Assembly: GCF_000701425.1 (NCBI RefSeq)
Contig: NZ_JNIW01000047.1
Coordinates: 1-29,298, forward strand
Direction: 5' to 3'
Length of the DNA: 29,298 nucleotides
Source: Deinococcus frigens DSM 12807
GTDB lineage: Bacteria; Deinococcota; Deinococci; Deinococcales; Deinococcaceae
Shown here one piece after another: positions 7,233-17,381 of this stretch. The notes under the pieces are model-generated. The model ran no database searches. It saw only the letters and a list, made by a program, of their open reading frames with translations, and was not told where the DNA came from. Position numbers and translations under genes: made by a program. Numbering within the stretch: the stretch's first letter is position 1; every line of letters begins with the position of its first letter.

Positions 7233-8669
7233 ATGACTCCTATCTCTACTGCCCGCTCTGCTGCCCAGACCCCCACTTCCCGCCTGCGCCCGGTGCGTCA
7301 GGCGGTGCTGCTCATGGCCGGGCTGGCGGTGCTGTCGAGCTGCACCACCCTGCGCTACAGCGCCGACACGCGCGTGCAGGACACCCGCAGCTTCAAGGCC
7401 GTGACCCCCACCCTGAGCGCCACTGCGGGGGCCAGTCTGTACCAGGGAACGTATGCGGGCATCCAGGGACCGGCCAGCTACGTCATCGAGGTGCCGGACC
7501 AGTGGAACGGCACCCTGATCATGTACACCCACGGCTACGCGGGAACTGGCGAGGAGTTGCGCGTGCAGACGCCCGCGCTGCGGGGATACTGGCTGTCTCA
7601 GGGCTACGCGTGGGCGGCCAGCAGCTACTCGGCCAACTATTACGACGTCCGCGCTGGCGTGGAGGACACCAATGCCCTGGCGCTGGCCTTTCCCCGACTG
7701 AGCAGCAAGGCCGCGCCGAGCAAATACCTGATCATGGGCTTCAGCATGGGGGGGCATGTCGCCGCCGCCGCCGTGGAGAAAGAAACCCGTGACAGCGCCA
7801 GAAACAAGGTTACTTACGCCGCTGCCATGCCCATGTGCGGCGTGCTGGACGAGGAATATGAATTCCAGTGGCTGGGCGATTACACCCAGGGCGCGGCCCG
7901 GCTGGCGGGTCTGGCGGGAACGACGTATCCCCAGGCCGATTTTCAGAAGCAACTGCCCGCCATCAAGGCGGCGCTGTTCACCGACACTACGGGTCCGCTG
8001 TGGCAAATCAACGACGGCCAGGGCGCAAAGCTGCGGGCGCTGGCCAAGAGCCTGACCGGCGGCGAGCGCCCCGTGTTCGATCTGGGCTTCAGCGTCGGGG
8101 GGCTGCAAACCGCCGTCCTGGGGACCGGCGGAGCCGACGGCACCCTGACGGGCATCCTGGCCCGTAACCTGTACAGCAACCAGGGCCTGAACTACCGCTG
8201 GACCACGGACCCCACCGCCAGCGCGGATGAGATGGCCTTTAACGCTGCCGTGGTGCAGGTCAGCGCCGATCCGGGCGCGAACGCTCCGCGCTATGACGGC
8301 GTGCGCTGGCTGCCGCGCATCAATGGCGAGATCAGCGTGCCGGTCCTGACCCTCCACACGCTAGGCGACTTCTACGTGCCGTTCAAGCATGAACAGCTCT
8401 ACAACAGGGCGGTGGCGGCGGGCGGCAAGTCCGGGCTGCTGGTGCAGCGGGCCATCCGCGCGCCGGGCCACTGCGACTTTGCGGGCGCGGAACTGGTGGA
8501 GGGCTTCAATGATCTGGTGAAGTGGGAAGCGGGCGGCCAGAAGCCCGCCGGGGACGATGTGACCACTCCCAGCGTGGTGGCCGATCTCAATTACGGCTGC
8601 AAGTACACCCGCGAAACCCGGCCCGGCGTGGCGGCCTGCCCGGAAGTGGCTCCAGCACCGACCAACTAA
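7233..8669 (+). CDS. Lipoprotein alpha/beta hydrolase
   Basis: 478 residues. The N-terminus is a lipoprotein signal (hydrophobic LLMAGLAVLSSC, lipobox LSSC near residue 36), so the mature protein is probably membrane-anchored on the outside. The hydrolase core follows: THGYAGTGEE (oxyanion region), nucleophile elbow GFSMGGHVAAAA, acid in LHTLGDFYVPF and histidine in RAPGHCDFAGAE. It resembles tannase/feruloyl-esterase-like or prolyl-peptidase-like hydrolases; the substrate cannot be told from sequence. A late pair of cysteines (GCKYTRETRPGVAAC) may be a disulphide. Promoter, ribosome binding site and a terminator frame it as a single-gene unit. Confidence 0.88.
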   Translation: MTPISTARSAAQTPTSRLRPVRQAVLLMAGLAVLSSCTTLRYSADTRVQDTRSFKAVTPTLSATAGASLYQGTYAGIQGPASYVIEVPDQWNGTLIMYTHGYAGTGEELRVQTPALRGYWLSQGYAWAASSYSANYYDVRAGVEDTNALALAFPRLSSKAAPSKYLIMGFSMGGHVAAAAVEKETRDSARNKVTYAAAMPMCGVLDEEYEFQWLGDYTQGAARLAGLAGTTYPQADFQKQLPAIKAALFTDTTGPLWQINDGQGAKLRALAKSLTGGERPVFDLGFSVGGLQTAVLGTGGADGTLTGILARNLYSNQGLNYRWTTDPTASADEMAFNAAVVQVSADPGANAPRYDGVRWLPRINGEISVPVLTLHTLGDFYVPFKHEQLYNRAVAAGGKSGLLVQRAIRAPGHCDFAGAELVEGFNDLVKWEAGGQKPAGDDVTTPSVVADLNYGCKYTRETRPGVAACPEVAPAPTN

Positions 8670-8688
8670 GGCCTATTCCGGGGACACT

Positions 8689-8727
8689 GAGGGAGAGGCC
8701 GCGCCAGGAGCGCCCTCCCTCTCTTTT
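8689..8727 (+). terminator. Rho-independent terminator after the hydrolase gene
   Basis: GAGGGAG (8689-8695) pairs with CTCCCTC (8715-8721), with further pairing inside a GC-rich loop, followed by TCTTTTCT. The T-run is only on the plus-strand side. Confidence 0.65.
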
Positions 8728-8791
8728 CTGACGAGTACACGGCCAACCGATCTTTTGAGGAGAGCTGGTTCTGTCCAGAGCGCCTTTCGCC

Positions 8792-9448
8792 TCATCCCGG
8801 TCTCTCATTTGATCGCTTGACATTATACTGGTCCTGCCACAGCGCCGTGACCAGCGCGTAGCCCTCTCGCAGCGAGGCGCTGACCGCTTCCCCATTGGTC
8901 TCATTGCTGACGGTCCAGCCGCTGCCCAGCGGGACGTCCGCGCCATGCAGGGGCCAGCGCACGCCGCCCAGGCTCAGGCCGCGCAGGTCACTGCACGCCA
9001 CCACGCTCAGGGTGACTCCGGGGGGTAGGGTCAGCCGCAGCGGAGAGGCGGGCAGCAGCGGCCAGGCCCACTCGTCGCCGCTGCTCAGGGTGACGCGCAG
9101 CCCCCCGCGCGCCAGCCGCACGCCGCCCAGCAGCAGGGCCGCCGCGTGATCGAAACGCCCGCCGAAGGCCCCTAAAAAGACCAGCTCGGTGGCTCCCCTC
9201 TTCAGGGCCACCCGCACGGCCAGTTCGGCGTCCGTCTCGTTCTTGGCCGCCGGGTGGACCTCGCGGGGGGCGTCCACCGTGACGCCGTCCGAGGAATCGA
9301 AATCGCCCACCCAGGCGTCCACCCCCACGCCCAGCGGGGCCGCGTGCCGTGCGCCGCCGTCCGCCGCCACCACCAGCGCGGGGCGCGGCAGCCCCAGCAG
9401 GGCGGGGGTATGGGTCAGCCGTCCACCGACCAGAATCCAGGCGATCAC
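8792..9448 (-). CDS. thiN: Thiamine diphosphokinase
   Basis: Transfers pyrophosphate from ATP to thiamine, making thiamine diphosphate. The 218-residue protein has the family motifs in order: VVAADGGARHA (about 27-37), DAWVGDFDSSD (about 44-54), KNETDAELAV (about 69-78), FGGRFDHAAALLLG (about 94-107) and the C-terminal SNETNGEAVSASLREGYALV. The start is GTG at 9446-9448, overlapping the stop of the upstream ATPase gene (GTGA), so it is coupled. It is last in the operon with an ABC permease, mazEF and an ABC ATPase, which is the best clue that the transporter carries thiamine. Confidence 0.93.
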   Translation of the reverse strand: MIAWILVGGRLTHTPALLGLPRPALVVAADGGARHAAPLGVGVDAWVGDFDSSDGVTVDAPREVHPAAKNETDAELAVRVALKRGATELVFLGAFGGRFDHAAALLLGGVRLARGGLRVTLSSGDEWAWPLLPASPLRLTLPPGVTLSVVACSDLRGLSLGGVRWPLHGADVPLGSGWTVSNETNGEAVSASLREGYALVTALWQDQYNVKRSNERPG

Positions 9449-10449
9449 CTGCGGAGTTTACGCGCAGGCTCCGGGTGGCGGTCATCCGCCACCTGCCGGA
9501 CCCGCGCCTCGTTCATCTCCAGCCGCAGGCTCCCGCCCTCCAGCAGGCCCGCCTCCCGCGCGCTCAGGTTCAGGGTCAGCGGTCCCAGCGGGTGGGCCAC
9601 CGTCACCGTCTCGCCCGCCTCGGTGGCCCGGCGGGAGGTGAGGGAAAAGGCGCTGCCCTCGCCCAGCCGCACGGCGTCCTCGGGCACCAGGAGCGCCTGC
9701 CCGCCGTCCCGCGCCAGCACGTTGGCCCAGCCCAGGAAGGCGGCCACCCAGGCGGTTGCGGGCTGATCGAAGACCTCGCGTGCCGCGCCCGTCTGGACCA
9801 GGTGCCCGGCGCGCATCACCGCCACCTGCCCGGCCAGCGCCAGCGCTTCACGCTGATCGTGCGTGACCAGCAGCACGCCCGCGCCCACGCGCGTGAACAA
9901 CTCGCGCAGATCGCCTCGCAGTTCGGCCCGCAACCGCTCATCCAGATTGCTCAGGGGTTCATCCAGCAGCAGCAGCGGCGAATGGGTGGCCAGGGCACGG
10001 GCCAGCGCCACCCGCTGCGCCTGCCCGCCGGACAGTTGGGCGGGTTTGCGGGCCGCCAGTTCCGGCAGGTTGACCAGTGCCAGCGCTTCCCGCGCCCGCC
10101 CGTGCGCCTCCGAGCGCGCCGCGCCGCGCATGCGCGGGCCGTAGGCCACGTTGTCCAGCACGCTCAGATGCGGAAACAGCGCGTAGTCCTGAAAGACCAG
10201 CCCGGTGTGCCGCGCCTCCGGGGGCAGGGCGGTCACGTCGCGCCCACCGACTTCCACCCGCCCCGCGTCCGGGCGTTCCAGCCCCGCCACCATCCGCAGC
10301 ACCGTGCTCTTGCCGCAGCCGCTGGGGCCGAGCAGGGCTAGGGTTTCGCCTGCCTGCACTGTCAGGGATACATCGTTGGTGGCCTGCACGGAGCCGTAAG
10401 ACTTGGAGAGGTGGTAGGTGGTGAGGGCGGGGGAAGTGGGAGAGGTCAA
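9445..10449 (-). CDS. ABC transporter ATPase, probable thiamine importer (ThiQ-like)
   Basis: ATP-binding subunit that would power the permease encoded two genes upstream. Walker [11 protein letters not shown]-loop [10 protein letters not shown], signature LSGGQAQR, Walker [13 protein letters not shown] and switch VTHDQ are all intact; a C-terminal regulatory segment (about 240-334) follows, as in the Fbp/Thi/Pot subfamily. No ATG occurs before the core ([11 protein letters not shown]). The most economical start is TTG at 10447-10449, which overlaps the mazF stop as TTGA, giving 334 residues. A longer frame exists but lies inside mazF. Thiamine as substrate is inferred from thiN next door; iron or another solute is possible. 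No substrate-binding protein gene is in the window. Confidence 0.85.
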   Translation of the reverse strand: MTSPTSPALTTYHLSKSYGSVQATNDVSLTVQAGETLALLGPSGCGKSTVLRMVAGLERPDAGRVEVGGRDVTALPPEARHTGLVFQDYALFPHLSVLDNVAYGPRMRGAARSEAHGRAREALALVNLPELAARKPAQLSGGQAQRVALARALATHSPLLLLDEPLSNLDERLRAELRGDLRELFTRVGAGVLLVTHDQREALALAGQVAVMRAGHLVQTGAAREVFDQPATAWVAAFLGWANVLARDGGQALLVPEDAVRLGEGSAFSLTSRRATEAGETVTVAHPLGPLTLNLSAREAGLLEGGSLRLEMNEARVRQVADDRHPEPARKLRR

Positions 10450-10793
10450 CGGCTGACAACGCTGGCCAGTCGGCGGCTGGCCGCTTCCAGTATTTGCGGC
10501 GGAATCTGCTCGATAAATCGCACGTCCCTGACCGTCCAATCCAGAGTATAGACGTGTGAGGCGAGGATGACTCCCTGCGTTTTAAGTCCAGCGGGCAAAG
10601 CGACCTCTGTTGAATAGCCCTTGACTTTTGAAGTGATAGGCAAGCAGATCATCAGATTCGTTTGCTGGGTGTACCGGGTATTGCTGATGATCAAAGTCGG
10701 GCGGCGGCCTCCCTGTTCCCGGCCCATTCTTGGATCAAAGGTGGCCCAGACCAGATCACCGCGCCGGGGAGCATAGGCTTGAGCCTCGCTCAC
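10446..10793 (-). CDS. mazF: MazF/PemK-family endoribonuclease toxin
   Basis: 115 residues with the CcdB/PemK fold: RRGDLVWATFDPRMGREQGGRRPTLIISN (about 10-38) supplies the conserved catalytic-site Arg of the GRRP stretch, followed by LMICLPITSKVKGYSTEV with the Thr-Ser pair, and a C-terminal VRDVRFIEQIPPQIL. Family members cleave mRNA when not held by MazE. The start is a GTG at 10791-10793 overlapping the antitoxin stop (GTGA). Its own stop overlaps the start of the transporter ATPase, so toxin translation is tied both ways. Confidence 0.92.
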   Translation of the reverse strand: MSEAQAYAPRRGDLVWATFDPRMGREQGGRRPTLIISNTRYTQQTNLMICLPITSKVKGYSTEVALPAGLKTQGVILASHVYTLDWTVRDVRFIEQIPPQILEAASRRLASVVSR

Positions 10794-11053
10794 CAGTCCA
10801 ACTCCCGGCCCATCGGCACGTACTCAGGGAGATCTTCATAGTGCAGTGGGCCGTCTGGCAGTCCGGCCAGCAACTCGTCAACGCTCATATCGGGAACCCA
10901 GCCATTCACCACGGCTGGTTTAAAATAGAGTCCCCCCTGCCCATCGATTTGCAGCTCGTATTCCAGCCCCACCTTGAGTTCTGCGGCCTGAACGATGCTG
11001 GCGGGAACCACGAAGCCCAGACTGTTGCCCTGCTTTCTGATCTTGACGCGCAT
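10790..11053 (-). CDS. mazE: MazE-like AbrB-fold antitoxin
   Basis: 87 residues. The N-terminal swapped-hairpin domain (MRVKIRKQGNSLGFVVPASIVQAAELKVG) binds DNA in this family; the acidic C-terminal tail (LPDGPLHYEDLPEYVP) would wrap MazF. The ATG at 11051-11053 has a GGAGG site 5 nt upstream. A perfect tandem 10-bp repeat directly upstream (11065-11084) is a good candidate operator for autorepression. It is the first gene of the mazEF pair, 38 bp after the permease stop. Confidence 0.92.
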   Translation of the reverse strand: MRVKIRKQGNSLGFVVPASIVQAAELKVGLEYELQIDGQGGLYFKPAVVNGWVPDMSVDELLAGLPDGPLHYEDLPEYVPMGRELDW

Positions 11054-11058
11054 ACTGG

Positions 11059-11063
11059 CCTCC
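11059..11063 (-). promoter_or_regulatory. Shine-Dalgarno of mazE
   Basis: GGAGG on the minus strand, 5 nt before the ATG. It is one of the few strong ribosome binding sites in the window. Confidence 0.7.
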
Positions 11064-11064
11064 G

Positions 11065-11084
11065 GTGTATGACAGTGTATGACA
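11065..11084 (-). promoter_or_regulatory. Tandem 10-bp repeat, candidate mazE operator/promoter
   Basis: Two exact copies of TGTCATACAC (minus strand) head to tail, 11 nt before the mazE start. A TACACT hexamer at the junction could be a -10. The placement fits autoregulation by an AbrB-fold antitoxin and an internal operon promoter. Confidence 0.5.
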
Positions 11085-11091
11085 GATCGAC

Positions 11092-12639
<1,548 letters not shown>

Positions 12640-12646
12640 GGGCAGA

Positions 12647-12652
12647 AGTGTA
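12647..12652 (-). promoter_or_regulatory. Leaderless-type -10 of the thiP-mazEF-thiQ-thiN operon
   Basis: TACACT, 7 nt before ATG 12639. The same hexamer and spacing precede the agmatine deiminase gene. Confidence 0.5.
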
Positions 12653-12680
12653 GAGGCTGGGTGGGCCAGCAGGACGGTCT

Positions 12681-12709
12681 CCCGGACTGGCGTATTTCTT
12701 GAGTCCGGG
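12681..12709. promoter_or_regulatory. Inverted repeat between divergent promoters
   Basis: CCCGGACT (12681-12688) and AGTCCGGG (12702-12709), perfect 8-bp arms, 13-nt spacer. It lies between the thiP-like operon and the polyferredoxin gene and could be an operator. There is no T-run on either side. Confidence 0.35.
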
Positions 12710-12760
12710 TGGTGGTTGGACTGGCACACCGTCTGACCATTTGACCCGTCTGTCCGCGCG

Positions 12761-12766
12761 TAAACT
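12761..12766 (+). promoter_or_regulatory. Leaderless-type -10 of the polyferredoxin gene
   Basis: TAAACT, followed by six C and then ATG 12773. A TTGACC lies at 12741-12746 but the spacing (14) is short. Confidence 0.5.
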
Positions 12767-12772
12767 CCCCCC

Positions 12773-13792
12773 ATGCTTCAGGACCTCCTTTCCCGCTTCG
12801 ACGACTCGGGCAACCTCATTCCGCGCTACACGCCGCCGCGTTGCCTGCTGGAACGTCAGGCGGTGGGGGGCTGTGACATCTGCCGGGATGTCTGCCCGCA
12901 CAACGCCGTGCTGACCGGGCTGGTGGGCACGTCCATCCAGTTCGATGCCGACGCCTGCACCGGTTGCGGCATCTGCGTGCAGGCGTGTCCCACCGGGGCG
13001 CTGGAATACAGCCTTCAGGGCACCCTGCAAAGCGTGCGCGATCAGAAGGCCGAGGACGGCGCGGCGGCGGGGGAGGGCGAGGCCAGCCTGACCTGTCCCC
13101 AGAGCGGCGCGGGCGGCCCGCAACTGCCGTGCCTGGGCCGCGTCACCCCGGCAGTGGTGTCGGCGGCGGGTGCGTGGGGCACGCCGCTGACCCTGATTCA
13201 CGGCAACTGCGCCGAATGTCCAGTGGGTGCGCCGGACGTGCCGCAGCGCCTGGAAGCGGTGGTGGCCGGGGCACAGCACCTGCGCGCCGCCACCGGTAGA
13301 CCGGCCCGCGTGACCGTGCGCGCCGCCACCCCGGAGGACGCCGAGCGCTCTGTGCGCGTCTCGCGGCGCGGGGCCTTCGGGGCGCTGTTCCGGGCGGGCA
13401 AGGCGCAACTGGCCCAGAGCATTCCCGAATCGCCGCTGCCCTTCGTGGACTGGAGCGAACCCGAGGACCGCACCCCCGAGGAGTGGAAGTGGCGCAGGCT
13501 GGCCCTCAAACCCGCACCCGCCGCCCAGACCCCGGTCCACTGGCCCGCGCCGGTGGTGGACGACACCTGCATTGACTGCCCGGTGTGCCACAACGTCTGC
13601 CCCACCGACGCCATTGACCGCCAGATTCAGGACGACGGCGGCGTGAGCCTGCTGCTGAACCTCAGCGCCTGCACCGGCTGCATGGCCTGCCTGCGCTCCT
13701 GCCCGCCCCAGGCCATTCACGAGCAGACGGACTGGCTGCCCGCCGCCTTTGCCGGGCCGATCCTGCTGCGCGAGGGCGAGAGCGTGATGTGA
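12773..13792 (+). CDS. Polyferredoxin-like 4Fe-4S protein
   Basis: 339 residues with four cysteine clusters in two pairs. The N-terminal pair is CDICRDVCP and [12 protein letters not shown] (about 35-66); the C-terminal pair is [12 protein letters not shown] and [12 protein letters not shown] (about 266-316). Each has the CxxCxxCxxxCP or shortened ferredoxin pattern; the first and third use the shorter CxxCxxxCP form seen here. Between them a segment with [17 protein letters not shown] and HGNCAECP holds four or five more cysteines that may bind another metal centre. No signal peptide or catalytic domain was recognised, so it is probably a cytosolic electron-transfer protein for an unknown partner. 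It is divergent from the transporter operon and upstream of thrC. Confidence 0.85.
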   Translation: MLQDLLSRFDDSGNLIPRYTPPRCLLERQAVGGCDICRDVCPHNAVLTGLVGTSIQFDADACTGCGICVQACPTGALEYSLQGTLQSVRDQKAEDGAAAGEGEASLTCPQSGAGGPQLPCLGRVTPAVVSAAGAWGTPLTLIHGNCAECPVGAPDVPQRLEAVVAGAQHLRAATGRPARVTVRAATPEDAERSVRVSRRGAFGALFRAGKAQLAQSIPESPLPFVDWSEPEDRTPEEWKWRRLALKPAPAAQTPVHWPAPVVDDTCIDCPVCHNVCPTDAIDRQIQDDGGVSLLLNLSACTGCMACLRSCPPQAIHEQTDWLPAAFAGPILLREGESVM

Positions 13793-13915
13793 ACGGGGGC
13801 TGATCCCATCGGTGGCGCGAGCGGCGCTGTGCATGCTTTAAGGAAACTGCCTCGCCAGTGGCCCTGGACCGCCGCCTCCCCTAGCCGCCGCCGCGTTTCC
13901 CTCAGCCACACCCAT

Positions 13916-13921
13916 TAGAGT
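13916..13921 (+). promoter_or_regulatory. Leaderless-type -10 of thrC
   Basis: TAGAGT ending 7 nt before ATG 13929. It argues against a GTG start at 13920, which would lie inside the hexamer. Confidence 0.5.
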
Positions 13922-13928
13922 GGCCCCC

Positions 13929-15362
13929 ATGAAGTACGTGTCCACCCGCGGCCTGCGTGATCTGGGGGGCTTTTCGGATGTGTTGCTGATGGGTCTGGCC
14001 CCGGACGGCGGCCTCGCCATGCCCGAACGCATCCCCACTTTCGGCCAGGACGAGCTGGAAAGCCTGCGCGGCCTGGAATACGCCGAACTGGCTCACGCGA
14101 TTGTGCGGCCTTTCATTGACGATATTCCCGAAGACGATCTGCGCCGAATGTTGCGCGCCACCTACCATCCGGACGTATTCCACAGCACTGAAATCACCCC
14201 ATTAAAGCGCCTGGGCGACTCCAATTTGCACCTGCTGGAACTGTCCAATGGCCCCTCGCTGGCCTTCAAGGACATCGCCATGCAGTTTCTGGGTCAGGTC
14301 TTTGAATACGTGCTGGAAAGGCGCGACCAGCATCTGAACATCCTGGGCGCGACGTCGGGCGATACCGGCTCGGCGGCGGAATACGCCATGCTGGGCAAGA
14401 CCCGCGTGAACGTCTTCATGCTCTCGCCGCACGGGCGCATGAGCGCTTTTCAGCAGGCGCAGATGTTCAGCATCAATGAGCCGAATATTTTCAACATCAC
14501 CGTGCAGGGCGTGTTCGACGACTGCCAGGATCTGGTCAAAGAGGTCAACGCCGACGCCGACTTCAAGGCCCGTCACGCGATTGGGGCCGTCAATTCGATC
14601 AACTGGGCGCGGGTGCTGGCGCAGGCGGTGTACTACTTCAAGGCGTATTTTGCCCTGAAGCTCCCCGCCGGGCAGACGGTAGATTTCTGCGTGCCGTCCG
14701 GCAATTTCGGTAACGTGTTCGCCGGGTATCTGGCCAAGCGGATGGGCCTGCCAGTTGGCCAACTGGTGGTGGCCAGCAACGAGAACGACGTGCTGCACGA
14801 GTTCTTTTCCACCGGGGTCTACCACGTCCGGCGGGCGGCGCAGGTGGCGCAGACCTCCAGCCCCAGCATGGACATCGGCAAGGCGTCCAACTTCGAGCGC
14901 TACCTGTACCTGGTGGCCGGGGCGGACGGCGTGCAGACCCGCGCGTGGTGGGAACAGGTGGGCGGCTCAAAGCCCGTCGACCTGCGCGACTCGGGTCACT
15001 GGGACGCGGTGAGGGCCAGCGGATTCGTCGGCGGACGCAGCAGCCACGCGGACCGGCTGGATACCATTCGCCGCGCGGATCAGCAGTTTGGGCGCTTGAT
15101 CGACCCACACACCGCCGACGGCCTGCTGATCGGCGAACGGTGCGCGCGCGCCGGCGTACCGATGGTCTGCCTGGAAACCGCCCTGCCCGCCAAATTCGAG
15201 GACACCGTGAAGGAGGCCGTGAACCGCACGCCGCCGCGCCCGCAACGCTTCGAGGGCATTGAGGAACAGCCGCGCTATTTCACGGCGATGGACAACGATG
15301 CGGCGGCGTTAAAGGCGTTTATCGCGGAGAAGCTGGGAAAGGCCGTGGAGAACGTTTCCTGA
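13929..15362 (+). CDS. thrC: Threonine synthase
   Basis: PLP enzyme making threonine from O-phosphohomoserine, the last step of threonine synthesis. The 477-residue protein belongs to the longer (E. coli/yeast-type) class: it begins MKYVSTRG, has the Schiff-base lysine in SNGPSLAFKDIAMQ, the phosphate loop GATSGDTGSAAEYA, then SINWARVLAQAVYYF, VPSGNFGNVFAGYLAKRMG and the C-terminal TALPAKFEDTVKEA. Length and motif order are normal. It lies 136 bp after the polyferredoxin gene with its own -10, so is probably separately transcribed. Confidence 0.96.
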   Translation: MKYVSTRGLRDLGGFSDVLLMGLAPDGGLAMPERIPTFGQDELESLRGLEYAELAHAIVRPFIDDIPEDDLRRMLRATYHPDVFHSTEITPLKRLGDSNLHLLELSNGPSLAFKDIAMQFLGQVFEYVLERRDQHLNILGATSGDTGSAAEYAMLGKTRVNVFMLSPHGRMSAFQQAQMFSINEPNIFNITVQGVFDDCQDLVKEVNADADFKARHAIGAVNSINWARVLAQAVYYFKAYFALKLPAGQTVDFCVPSGNFGNVFAGYLAKRMGLPVGQLVVASNENDVLHEFFSTGVYHVRRAAQVAQTSSPSMDIGKASNFERYLYLVAGADGVQTRAWWEQVGGSKPVDLRDSGHWDAVRASGFVGGRSSHADRLDTIRRADQQFGRLIDPHTADGLLIGERCARAGVPMVCLETALPAKFEDTVKEAVNRTPPRPQRFEGIEEQPRYFTAMDNDAAALKAFIAEKLGKAVENVS

Positions 15363-15409
15363 GCTGAAACGTCGGGCAACCACCGAGAAGGGCAGCTCCA
15401 GGGCCGTTT

Positions 15410-15415
15410 TAGAAT
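15410..15415 (+). promoter_or_regulatory. Leaderless-type -10 of the PRTase gene
   Basis: TAGAAT, 7 nt before ATG 15423, close to consensus. Confidence 0.5.
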
Positions 15416-15422
15416 TGAGCGT

Positions 15423-15968
15423 ATGGACGCACTGGCATTTTTGGAAGAGCGCGGCGCGGTCAGGCGAGGCTTGACGCTCTTTCGCAACGGCCTGGTCAGC
15501 GACGGCTGGATCGAAAAGGGTGAGGTCTTCCGCGATCCTGTCGCTCTGGACGTGCTCGCGGCGGCGCAGTCGCAGGCCATCGCCGGGGCGTTTCCCACGG
15601 CCACCCTGATCACGGGTCTTCCGGCGTACGGCGCGGTGCTGGCGTCCGCCATCGGACGGCATCTGGGGCTACTGGTGGCCTTCCCGCTGCTGCAAACGCC
15701 GCCGCTGTGGCACCGCATGCATGTTCCGCCGCCCGGACATCAGGTGGTGCAGGTGGACGACCTGATCTGCACCGGCACGGACACCTGCGCGGCCCTGGCC
15801 TTCCTGCGGGCTTCGGGGCTGCATGTCCTGGGCGTCAGCGCCTGGATCAGCCGCATTTCCCTTCCAAACGAGCAATTGCATACCCTGGCTTCTGCCCCCT
15901 TCGCAAATTACGCCGCTGAGGGCCATTCCTTCGGAGGCGAACCCATTTACACGGATATCCGCGAGTAA
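15423..15968 (+). CDS. Orotate phosphoribosyltransferase-like PRTase
   Basis: 181 residues with a type I phosphoribosyltransferase fold. The PRPP-binding motif is VVQVDDLICTGTDTCAAL (about 107-124); the preceding GLPAYGAVLASAIGRHLG matches the position of the OPRT substrate loop, and the N-terminal GLVSDGWIEKGEVFRDP resembles the OPRT orotate region. It would join a base to PRPP; orotate (pyrimidine synthesis) is the best guess, but the motif departs from the classical DDVITTG, so another base is possible. It follows thrC by 60 bp with its own -10. Confidence 0.82.
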   Translation: MDALAFLEERGAVRRGLTLFRNGLVSDGWIEKGEVFRDPVALDVLAAAQSQAIAGAFPTATLITGLPAYGAVLASAIGRHLGLLVAFPLLQTPPLWHRMHVPPPGHQVVQVDDLICTGTDTCAALAFLRASGLHVLGVSAWISRISLPNEQLHTLASAPFANYAAEGHSFGGEPIYTDIRE

Positions 15969-16031
15969 CCGCCCGGCAGACTTCAGACGGGCCACCTGTC
16001 CCAAATCTGTCCCAGAGAGGTCAGCGCCCCT

Positions 16032-16037
16032 TACACT
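16032..16037 (+). promoter_or_regulatory. Leaderless-type -10 of the agmatine deiminase gene
   Basis: TACACT, 7 nt before ATG 16045. It fixes the start; the open frame reaches back into the PRTase gene. Confidence 0.55.
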
Positions 16038-16044
16038 TCAGCCC

Positions 16045-17118
16045 ATGAAGCACCTCTCCGCCACCGATCCCACGCCGCGCAGCCTGGACTTTGCCATGCC
16101 GCCCGAGTGGGAACCGCACGCCGCCACCTGGATGAGCTGGCCTGCCGATGACGAGCTGTGGTTCGGCCACCTGGAGGCCGTGCGCGCCGAGTTTGCCGAG
16201 CTGGTCCGCACGATTGCCCGTTTCGAGCCGGTGCAGGTGCTGGTCCGCGACGCCGGGAGTCGCCAGGACGCCGCCGAACGCCTGGCCGGAGCTGACGTGA
16301 CCTTTCACGATGTGCCCCTCAACGACGTGTGGATCCGCGACAACGGCCCGCTCTTTGTCAAACGCAGCGTCAGCCGCGCTTCCGACGCCGTGTCCCTCGT
16401 CAACTGGCGCTTCAACGCCTGGGGCGGCAAATTCGACTGGGCCGAGGATGACCGCGTGCCGGAAGCGGTGGCGCGCATTCTGGACGCCCCACACTGGGAT
16501 GTTCCCGTGGTGCTGGAGGGCGGCGCGCTGGAAATCGGCGGCGCGGGCGTGGCGCTGACCACCCGCTCCTGCCTGCTCACGGACACCCGCAACCTGGGCC
16601 TGGACGCGGGCAAATACGCCGACTGGCTGCGCGAATACCTGGGCGTGACCACATTGCTGTGGCTGAGCGCAGGGCTGGAAAACGACCACACCGACGGCCA
16701 CATCGACACCATCACGCGTTTTACGGACGAGCGGACCATCGTGACCAGCGTGGAGGTGGACGGGGCGGACCCGAATCACGCGGTCATGTCGGCCAATCTG
16801 GAGACGCTGCGGGAGATGACCGACGCGCACGGCCAGCCTTTCCGCATCGTGGAATTGCCCCTCCCCGCCGAGTATCTGGAGGGCGCGGAGGGACGGCTGC
16901 CACCCACCTACGCCAATTTCTACATCGGCAACGGCTTCGTGGTGGTGCCGCAATACGGCGATCCCAACGACGCCTGCGCGCTGGAGATTCTGGCCCCCCT
17001 CTTTCCGGGCCGCGAGGTCATTGGCCTGAGCAGCCGCGCGATCATCGAGGGCGGCGGCTCGTTCCACTGCGTGACGCAGCAGCAGCCGCTGGGAACGGTG
17101 TGGACGGGCGAGGAATAG
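16045..17118 (+). CDS. aguA: Agmatine deiminase
   Basis: Hydrolyses agmatine to N-carbamoylputrescine and ammonia, a step from arginine to putrescine. The 357-residue guanidino-modifying enzyme has MPPEWEPHAATWMSWP (substrate loop), NDVWIRDNGP, the ENDHTDGHID motif with the catalytic His and Asp, and the nucleophile Cys in EGGGSFHCVTQQQP near the C-terminus. Length is normal. No carbamoylputrescine amidase is adjacent. MITE copy B begins 9 bp past its stop. Confidence 0.95.
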   Translation: MKHLSATDPTPRSLDFAMPPEWEPHAATWMSWPADDELWFGHLEAVRAEFAELVRTIARFEPVQVLVRDAGSRQDAAERLAGADVTFHDVPLNDVWIRDNGPLFVKRSVSRASDAVSLVNWRFNAWGGKFDWAEDDRVPEAVARILDAPHWDVPVVLEGGALEIGGAGVALTTRSCLLTDTRNLGLDAGKYADWLREYLGVTTLLWLSAGLENDHTDGHIDTITRFTDERTIVTSVEVDGADPNHAVMSANLETLREMTDAHGQPFRIVELPLPAEYLEGAEGRLPPTYANFYIGNGFVVVPQYGDPNDACALEILAPLFPGREVIGLSSRAIIEGGGSFHCVTQQQPLGTVWTGEE

Positions 17119-17127
17119 TCCGCCAGA

Positions 17128-17340
17128 GCATTTGTCAAAAGAGTTCTCCACTGTTGACCGAACGGGCGGGTAAGGGTCCTGATGGGGAGGAGGAGTCCCA
17201 TACGGGTGCTGTCTCACGACGACCGTCTGTTCTGCCCAGGATAGGGAGTGATGCCGAGTATGTGGGACTGGCACAGCTCTGAAGGAGAGAATGGAGGCAC
17301 CGGGAGTCTCTTTTTCCGATGCTGTCATTCAGACAAATGC
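17128..17340 (+). mobile_element. MITE copy B (213 bp)
   Basis: GCATTTGTC (17128-17136) to GACAAATGC (17332-17340). The outer bases extend the inverted repeat to 12 bp (AGAGCATTTGTC / GACAAATGCTCT). It is near full length compared with copy A and has the same orientation. It lies between aguA and the ABC exporter unit; no coding gene inside. Confidence 0.88.
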
Positions 17341-17381
17341 TCTAAGCCGATTGGCCCATGCCCCGCGCCCCGGCCCCTGCC

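Noticed and set aside
8771..8790. Possible further fragment of the hairpin element (CTGTCCAGAGCG similar to the far part of copy 2)
   Set aside because: Only about 12 bases are alike; there is no hairpin or terminal repeat.
12640..12772. TPP riboswitch before the thiamine operon
   Set aside because: No CTGAGA element or ACCTGATCT core was found on the minus strand, and the -10 position leaves no leader.
16021..17328. A 435-codon minus-strand frame over aguA
   Set aside because: Shadow of aguA; its N-terminal part is MITE B sequence, which explains its similarity to other repeat-derived peptides at 3.2 and 21.9 kb.
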